Assembly (NCBI GenBank): GCA_036785325.1
Contig: JAXIVH010000010.1
Span: forward strand, 7,961,907-8,025,906
Direction of reading: 5' to 3'
DNA from: Urophycis tenuis
Taxonomy: Eukaryota; Chordata; Actinopteri; Gadiformes; Phycidae
Length of the DNA stretch: 64,000 bases
Part shown: piece after piece, positions 56,541 through 64,000 of the stretch
How the letters are laid out: each line of letters opens with the position of its first letter
Numbering within the stretch: the first letter of the stretch is position 1
The notes under the pieces: generated by a model
The model's input: only the letters and a program-made list of their open reading frames with translations
Told to the model about the DNA's origin: nothing
Databases searched by the model: none
Translations under genes and position numbers: made by a program

Positions 56541-56625
56541 TGAGAGACGCACCACTACAGCGAGGCCAGCGAGAGCTTGCTTTGAAAAGGCTAACGCACA
56601 AATTGCTAACTTGTAAGCCGCACCG
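56540..56625 (+). other. probable noncoding first exon of TFDP1
   Basis: Ends at a good donor (CACCG|GTAAGA at 56625/56626). It would join the acceptor at 58699/58700 whose exon carries the start codon. The 5' limit is uncertain. Confidence 0.45.
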
Positions 56626-58699
56626 GTAAGACGCACTCACCAAACTATTGCTGGTTACGAAGTGATTACGGAAACTATTAACGTTCGTTGAGTTACATGT
56701 ATGTGTAGAATTGTACTTGAGGCTGCTGTTTGACAGGTCTTGTGGAAAGTATCAGCGTTTGGGGCAATGTTGTGGTTGAATCCCGACGGGGCGGTCGGTG
56801 ACAGCTATGGGTTAGCCGAGAAGCTAGCAGGCTAACGCTAATTTGCTAACAACATGCTGTCGAGTAACTTCTCATTTGTTAGCTGGCTGGGATTTTTTTT
56901 TGTTTTTTTGTTTTTTTTAGCCCTGTTAGCCTGTTAGCTCATTGATTGATCGCCGATATTAAAGCCCACCTTCATTTGTAAACTAGCTGACTCTTTACCT
57001 TCTCTAAATAAGCAATTTGCGCGCTTTTATATTTGGACTATTTTTAACTATTAACGCCCAGTGAGTAAATTTCTATATGCACACTAATTACTAAAAATAT
57101 GAAGTGATTTACGAATCGTTTTAGGTATCTCATTGAACAAGGCAAATCAACGACATAACCTAATTTATACTTCACATATGTCATTGTAAGCCATAGAAAC
57201 AACACAGTGGACGGCGGTCCCAGGTTGTCTAGGTCCTAATAAGACAAGATGACGGGTTGGCTTCTAAATGCTTGAAAGTGAAACCTGGTACAGGTAGTCG
57301 CGAATACATTGAGGCCTGGTTTCGATTATTGTAATGTAGTCCATGTAGTTGTGTACAGCGCTTATGAGAAGCCCGCATCTGAACTCACACAATGAAGCAC
57401 AGTTTGTGAGTGGGTCACGATGCAACACTGGTTTGGCCTTATGTTGTTATGTTGTGATCACTTTGTTGGTGCCAAGTGTCCAGTGTCAGTCAGTTCCGTT
57501 CTGGTCCGACCTGGACCCAAATGTACGACCATTTGGGTTACAAGGCAACATATGGGTTCTGGCTGTCATTTTCACTATTAAGTGTGATGTATTTGAAGGT
57601 TTATTTGAGACGATCTATACTAGGGTCGCCACAAATCCTTGCTTGTTGGATAACGTCAGCGGAGTTCAAATCATTTTCAATGGAACTTCCAAGTCACATC
57701 AAAGTGGTTGCATTTTGGACAATCGGCCATTCACCGATAATTAGTAAATGAATGAGAAACTACTTGAACATTGCATAGTTTAGTTTCCTGTTTGGCGGTA
57801 GGTCTTCAGACCTCCTCTTCCTCCATTCTCTAATGCCAACAAAAACAGCCGTCGAGGAAACCAGAGTGCACCCGTAAGTGCACAGAAACAGCTTTTTACA
57901 CGCGTTACTTTGGCTCATAAATGCACGGACGTATCTTGAGCAGAACACTGACTTTAGACACTTGCTTGATTCTGTAATGTGGAAATGAACCAGCGTTATA
58001 ATGGGTCTGAGCCATTTTAAAACGTGCAGCAGCAGCTAACTCGCTAGCTAACGTCAGCCACCTCCACCAAAGTGTTAGCAGTAGCTAGCTCTAACTCAAC
58101 AAAAGCCTGCCTGCACCAGTACCGCTGTGAAGTATTGATGCTCTTCACTTCTCTGGTAGCTTTCGTGCGTAGGTTATATTATGGTCTCGACCATCTGGGA
58201 TATTTTCAGCACGGAATGATAAAGAAGTCATTTTTGCGTTGACCTGTAGCTGAAGTTCGTGGATAATCGTCCCCGGACGTGGGGAATAACTAAAGCAGGC
58301 CTGCTTGTGTATCTGTCCTACTGCAACTCTTTTAATCGAGAGTACAACTTTTTGTGTTTTCTAGACGTGCGTTTGAATGTTAAAAGGATCGTATGTGTTA
58401 AGACGGCCGAGATCGCGTCTCGTTTCGTTTCATGCAGTTTATCTTGTCTTGTCCTCGGCACAATGCCCGGCTAGTCAAGCTAACCAGAGGACTGTAGCCT
58501 CAGACAATGTGCTTGCTGCTTTAACATAAAGTTTTTTTTTTATGTTAATCTAAATGATCCTGGCTTTTGGTGAAATTGCTTTTATTTACATAAAACTTTA
58601 TTTACTTTAATTATTTTTTTTATGTAAAATGGCTAGATGCTCTGAGCAGTTCCAGGTAATATCGACAGAAATAAATTATTTGATTTGTTTTCGTTTCAG
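56626..58699. other. TFDP1 intron 1 (5'UTR intron)
   Basis: Nothing recognised except T-rich runs near 56889–56920. Confidence 0.5.
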
Positions 58700-58772
58700 G
58701 GGTTTTATCTAAAACAACATAGGAAGATTTTCCTTTAAGACTGAAGCTTTTCTTCCCCGGTCCTTTTGGATC

Positions 58773-61700
58773 ATGGCTAAAGATGTAAGTATTCAGTCAT
58801 AACAGGATGTCTGCCCCTTCACAAACTTTTACTGTTTACAACATTGTGAGACCACAATTTGTTAACTTTTGTTTTATTATACTAGTCAATTTTCTGATGT
58901 AAATTTTAAATGTAACCACTTCAAGATCCAATCAGATTTAACACCTGTGATGCTGTCTTGTTCAGGCTGGTCTGATTGAAACAAACGGAGAGTTAAAGGA
59001 TTTTATCAATCAGAACCTTAGCCCTAGCAAAGGTAAGTTGTGCTGAACACTAAATATATATTGATTTTATCTGAATGATGCTATGCGTCTTCATTAGCCA
59101 TCATGTGTACCATTATGTAGCGCTTACTTGTCACCGTATAGGTTTCCAGTCTAATTGGTTCTCTTCTGCTCTCGTCACTAGTCCTGTCTCTGGTTACTGT
59201 TCAGCCCACGGCCAAACAGCTATTGCCCAAAACCCTAGGGCCCTCCAATGTGAATATCGCTCCACACATGCAACACATGTCCCACATGGTGAGTGTTGGG
59301 GGTTTTACAATCTTCACTTGTCCACTTGTGGTGGTAGAAACACCCCTCTTCAGGTGATGGCAGCCCGCTTCATTCTTCACAATACATTAGACAGACATGG
59401 GTCTACTGTATTGGTTATATTAGTGTCTCCTCTAGATGTCTTCTGGTTGTGTAAGACTCTCCCATTATCATTGTGAAATGACCGGATGTGTGTGGTGGTG
59501 GTGGCAGGGGAGGGGTTGAATGGAAGGGGCTGAGACTAAGCTGGTCAAACTCTATAGTCAGCAGGATTACTCCCATCATCCCATTATACACATAGAATCT
59601 ACACTCATACCAGCAACCTTCTAAGTCATAATCTGCATAAAGGAATAAATCACCATGCTAAATTATTGTCGTTTGATAATTTCAGCGAAGAGTCAACTGA
59701 TGACAATTTTATGAGACGCCAGGTCTCTCATAAGCCTCTGAGAGTGAACCACATGGGCTTTTGTGTCTCGAGGATCCTCGTTTGGACTGACATGTTGACC
59801 TGTGCCTTTGCTCTGCCTGCCCCCCCGCCGTGCACAGGTGATTGGAACGCCCCAAAGACCCACTGTTTCCAATACCATACTGGTAAACAGTCCACACACG
59901 CCCAGCTCCCAGTTTCTCACGCAGAGCCAACAGCCAGATGCCTCACCGTGGTCCTCAGGGTAAGCGTTGACCAAGTGTCAAATGCCTTGATGTGTTCAGC
60001 CATGCCATCATCTAGGGAGCAAATGATTTTCCCTTGCTAAACTTCCCTGTGACATCAAAAAATGGTTAATTTGGCCCCATCACAGTTAGAGTACCGAACA
60101 TTGGAGATCGTCTTTCAAAGTGCAACTGACTATACTGAAACTATAGATTTGCATTTGGATTTCTGTGGCAGAATGGTCAGAATTTTACGAGAGATATAGA
60201 CATTATATGTAGTGGTGAAATTGACTGACAATGGTTCATGCAGAGGTACAGGGTTGATGTCCTTGGTGTCTCTTCTATTCACTGTCCATAGAAAGCGTGG
60301 TAAGAAAGGCGAGAAAAACGGCAAGGGCCTGAGGCATTTCTCCATGAAGGTCTGCGAGAAGGTTCAGAAGAAGGGCGTCACCACCTACAACGAGGTGGCT
60401 GACGAGCTGGTGGCCGAGTTCAGCTCCGCAGACAACCACATGTCGCCCAACGACTCGGTGAGATCCACACCCGGGCCAAAAATGGCACTCACTTGTTCTT
60501 GGCAGTTTTTTTTTTTTTTTTTTTCCTGTTCCTTGTTATTTTCTTCTGTGCTTGTTGTGCACTTGAACGGTAAGCACAGGGTCGTTCCGTGTGCATCCCT
60601 CCTAACGGCAGATATCCCCAACGTACACTTTGGTTCTTTCCCCGTGTAGCACGTGTACGACCAGAAGAACATCAGGCGCCGTGTCTACGACGCTCTCAAC
60701 GTGCTCATGGCCATGAACATCATCTCCAAGGAGAAGAAGGAGATCAAGTGGATCGGCCTGCCCACCAACTCCGCTCAGGAGTGCCAGAACCTAGAGGTGC
60801 ACCCAGAAAAGACATAGCGATCTGACGGGATACAGTCCGCCATTACTGTATTTCATGTAATCTTTGTCTTTTTTCATTTATTTATTTTATTGCCCCATTC
60901 TCATTACAAATGTAATCTGTGTTGAGCGCAGGTGGAGAGACAAAGGCGGCTGGAGAGAATCAAGCAGAAACAGTCACAGCTACAAGAACTCATATTGCAG
61001 GTGCGAAGAAACCTGCCTCAAGTCGGAACGCCTTTATTGTATATGCTTGTCTGACCCACTATAACATGTTGCTTGTTTTCTTACACATTGTAAAATATAT
61101 ATGTTTTACTCTCTGCAGCAAATCGCCTTTAAAAACCTGGTTCAGCGGAACAGGCAGTCGGAGCAGCAGACAAACAGACCCCCTCCGCCCAACTCGGTCA
61201 TCCATCTCCCCTTCATCATTGTCAACACCAGCAAGAAGACGGTCATAGACTGTAGCATCTCCAACGACAAGTAGGTTTATTTAACGTTTTATGCACCCTT
61301 GCCTGACGCAGCCGTTGTCGCCTTCCCCGCGCTTCATTGAATCCCCCTGATAAGTCCACTGCCTGTTGACTCATTGGAATCTGTGCAAACATTCTTGGTT
61401 CACAACTGGGGGAGGTCATCTTGTAGTTACCAATAAGTCGACTGCTCCAGCACGGCATATTTCGAGGATTTGAGTACTGGTCTTGATAAATGACTCCGGA
61501 GTTGTTGTTTTGTATTCTGTATTTGAGGAAACCGTTGTACATCTGTCATAACATGAGTTGAGCCGTTTTGTTGAATGAGAAACATGTCCTCAGCTCGGTC
61601 CTACCACTTATGTCACCAGAATAAAGTCTCCAGAGGGCATAGCGGTGGTGGTGGTGTTGTTGTGTAGCCACAGTATTGTACAGCCGGTCAGAAGGCCCGA

Positions 61701-63154
61701 GAACGATTTTCCGTCCTCAAAGTGGTTCAGACGTCTCTCCTCCCTGCTATTTTGCACAGTTGGGTATTGCTAGGCTTGTACTCGGGTACAGCAGAGTGTG
61801 GCGGTTGGTTTATGTAACAAGAAGGTAATGGTCTTAATTAACTTGCCCTTGTTGGCAGCCAGTGGTGGTGACATGACTGTGACACGACGTGATGCTCAGG
61901 CAGTGTATTCTTCCTTTCCTTTGACATCGGTGGTGATGGTGTTAAATTGCATTGACAACGGGTATAGTGTGGGCACCACTCAAGGCTCGGGGATCAGTGT
62001 GCTGTTGAATTGAAGGCTCTGAAATGTACGCTCAGTCACTTTGCTGTGCCAAATTATAATAAACGCAGAGTGGTCAAGTCCATGGCCGCCTCGTCTTTCC
62101 GATCATACCCAAAGAGAAAATAATCAAAGGGATTCTAATTAGAATTTGACTCTTAAATTACACCAAAAAAACATGTATTTTTTGTGTAGTGTACTAATGT
62201 GTGATTTCCCCCTCTCTCTCTTTTCGTCCGATTCAGGTTTGAGTACTTGTTTAACTTTGACAGCATGTTTGAGATCCACGACGACATCGAGGTGCTGAAA
62301 CGTATGGGCATGGCCTGTGGTCTGGAGGTGGGCAAGTGCTCTGCAGAAGACCTGAAGATTGCGCGCAGTCTGGTGCCAAAGGCCCTGGAGCCGTATGTCA
62401 CAGGTCAGAGTAACAGAAGGCTATTGAAGCCCGACGTCCCTCGACAGCATCGATGATTGGGAACTTGCTGCCATCCTGCCTCAGTGGACCTTTCTCTCTT
62501 TCCTTTTAGAGATGGCAAAGGGGCCCATCAGTAATGTCTACATCACCGGGGGGTCTTCCTCTAACGGAGCACGCTATCCCGCGGGCAGGTGAGAGGCCTC
62601 CTCCCATCAACACCACGCAGACGCGACAGGATTCGCCTTCGATGTTTGCATGTTGGTTTTTGCAAGCCCCTGTCACGATGCAACATTCAAACCTTTCGGG
62701 TCTGAGGCATGCCGGCCCCGAGACCATTTTGAACGGCCGCACTTGACTCAAAGGTTGTAGCAATCGGCGGTGGAACATAAAACAAAGACCTGTTGTTGCT
62801 TGACATGCGTAATGATTTATTAAGGGATACAAACAATACACACACCTGTGACGGGTATGAGTCGTCACTGGCACATGCTCTGTGCTCGTGCCAGAACACC
62901 AACACTCGGAGGGGTCTCACTCACGCCCTCGGGGGTCAAGAGCACCCTTTGTTGATCAACACGTTCCGTTTTAATGAACCGCTGTTCTCCACCTCCACCC
63001 TGTTTGTGTGCACAGTGACGGAGGAGCCGACGGCACCATGGCCTCCAGCTCCAACGACTCGCACTACAGCGGGTCTCGCGTGGAAACCCCAGTGTCTTAC
63101 CTGGGAGATGACGACGAGGAGGATGACTACGACGAGAACGACGATGAAGACTAG
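58773..63154 (+). CDS. TFDP1: TFDP1 (DP1), E2F dimerisation partner
   Basis: Forms heterodimers with E2F1–6 that bind TTTSSCGC sites and control S-phase genes. Eleven coding exons in phase: 58773–58784 (MAKD; exon begins 58700), 58966–59032, 59182–59288 (TAKQLLPKTLGPSNVNIAP), 59838–59959 (VIGTPQRP), 60292–60457 and 60650–60796 (winged-helix DNA-binding domain, KGLRHFSMKVCEKVQKKG, YDQKNIRRRVYDALNVLMAM with the RRXYD motif), 60932–61000 and 61119–61270 (coiled coil and dimerisation region, ERQRRLERIKQKQSQLQELI), 62237–62403 (IHDDIEVLKRMGMACGLE), 62510–62588, 63016–63154 (acidic end, DDDEEDDYDENDDED). The product is 408 residues against 410 in mammals. Sequence and the VIGTPQRP region favour TFDP1 over TFDP2. 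Confidence 0.96.
59289..59837. other. TFDP1 intron
   Basis: Nothing recognised. The forward reading frame that crosses this stretch into the next exon is not the coding frame. Confidence 0.5.
61271..62236. other. TFDP1 intron
   Basis: Nothing recognised. Confidence 0.5.
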
Positions 63155-64000
63155 CTCGCCTCTCAGTGTCCATGGCCTCTCCAACAAGCACAGTCTCTCA
63201 AACAAACCACATCTCCATGGGATTCAAGTCGTGCGTGTGTGTGTGCGTGTGTGTATGTGCGCACTTGTGTGTGAGTGCGTGTGTTTCCACCCCTGCCCTC
63301 CATCCACCTCTCCTTGTCCCTGTATGTTTTTGCTTGGCCTGGCTTTCTCAGGGGTGTAGAATAAACACGAGGTGAACGCTGGGTGCATCGTTCTCTCTCT
63401 CTCACTCTCACTCTCACTCTCTCTCTCTCTCTCTCTCTCGCTCTCTCTCTCTTTGTGTGTGTGGCTGCTGAATCACATGTGCACCTGCGGCACAGCTCTG
63501 GCGGGGGCACTCCTGTGCATGGCAGAAGCACTGTGCAGAAGTCTTTGTTTTTGTTTTTTTTCTTTCCTTGTATGTCTAATCCACTACTTAATAAGCCATC
63601 CCAGTTTAAAAATAAAGACAAGCAAAAAGCCCCCCCCCCCCTCCACCCTCTTTCTCCTCCACTCTTCTTCAAGCCCACTGCTGTTGGAGAATGTATAGTG
63701 TACCGTGTGAAATAGTTATCCTTATTATGTTGTGAGCGCATTTTGGCAGACGTTAGGCGGTGACGGTGATTCAGTGTTCCATGATGGCTGCCAAAGTGTG
63801 TCTGTGTAGACCTGCCCTGTCAGCACAACTCCCTGGATCCAGCCTCAATAGTTGCCATGGCGTCCCAGGACGGGGGCCTCGATCCATTGACTGTGTTGGA
63901 TACACTTTTTCTGTTGTTTTTGTTTTAGCTTTTTGGACGATTTTTTTTTTCCAACAGTTTCTTCACCCCCCACCCCCACACACACACTGTGTTGGGCTGA
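63155..64000 (+). other. TFDP1 3'UTR
   Basis: GT-rich stretch at 63233–63285, (CT)n at 63392–63452, and AATAAA words near 63359 and 63610 as candidate polyadenylation signals. No gene recognised to the right edge. Confidence 0.5.

Noticed and set aside
59666..60040. Forward open frame spanning the TFDP1 exon at 59838
   Set aside because: Wrong frame; the coding frame reads VIGTPQRP and keeps phase with both neighbours.

Overview
This is an animal (vertebrate) genomic window. The genes are split into many short exons with GT–AG introns, untranslated regions are long, and (CA)n, (CT)n and (GA)n microsatellites are very dense. The protein families and the repeats (tRNA-headed SINEs ending in a 'CTGCTAAATG' tail, LINE 3' tails, an L2-like reverse-transcriptase scrap) point to a ray-finned (teleost) fish. 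The microsatellite density would suit a cod-like fish, but that is only a guess. I assembled eight protein-coding genes exon by exon, checking splice sites and codon phase by hand.

Left block (1–39.1 kb), matching the neighbourhood of human 1q24. ILDR2 (minus, cut by the left edge) is an immunoglobulin-domain membrane protein of tricellular junctions. GPA33 (minus) is the A33 cell-surface antigen, here with a long tandem-repeat tail. POU2F1 (plus, 14.5–29.7 kb, then a 3'UTR of about 6.8 kb) is the octamer-binding transcription factor Oct-1. CD247-like (minus, convergent with POU2F1) is a T-cell-receptor zeta/FcR-gamma type signalling adaptor.

Right block (40.4–64 kb), matching the neighbourhood of human 13q34. 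LAMP1 (plus) is a lysosomal membrane glycoprotein reduced to one luminal domain, with a promoter rich in GTCACGTG (CLEAR-type) sites. GRTP1 (minus) is a TBC-domain Rab GAP. DCUN1D2 (minus) is a NEDD8 E3 co-factor. TFDP1 (plus) is the E2F dimerisation partner DP1. DCUN1D2 and TFDP1 are head-to-head; LAMP1 and GRTP1 are tail-to-tail. The two blocks meet in the 1.7 kb between CD247-like and LAMP1.

There is no operon logic here. The most interesting signals are: an ILDR2 transmembrane exon framed by complementary (UG)n and (CA)n tracts, whose skipping would be in frame; a 12–13 copy RGSRDRLDD repeat in the GPA33 tail; a one-base frame break in a POU2F1 exon; a CD247-locus gene that fits best with a single ITAM; a half-size LAMP1; a 3' splice site in DCUN1D2 preceded by about 180 bp of (TG)n; an over-represented palindrome TAGGCCTA; and a near-perfect 42-base hairpin at 38.0 kb.
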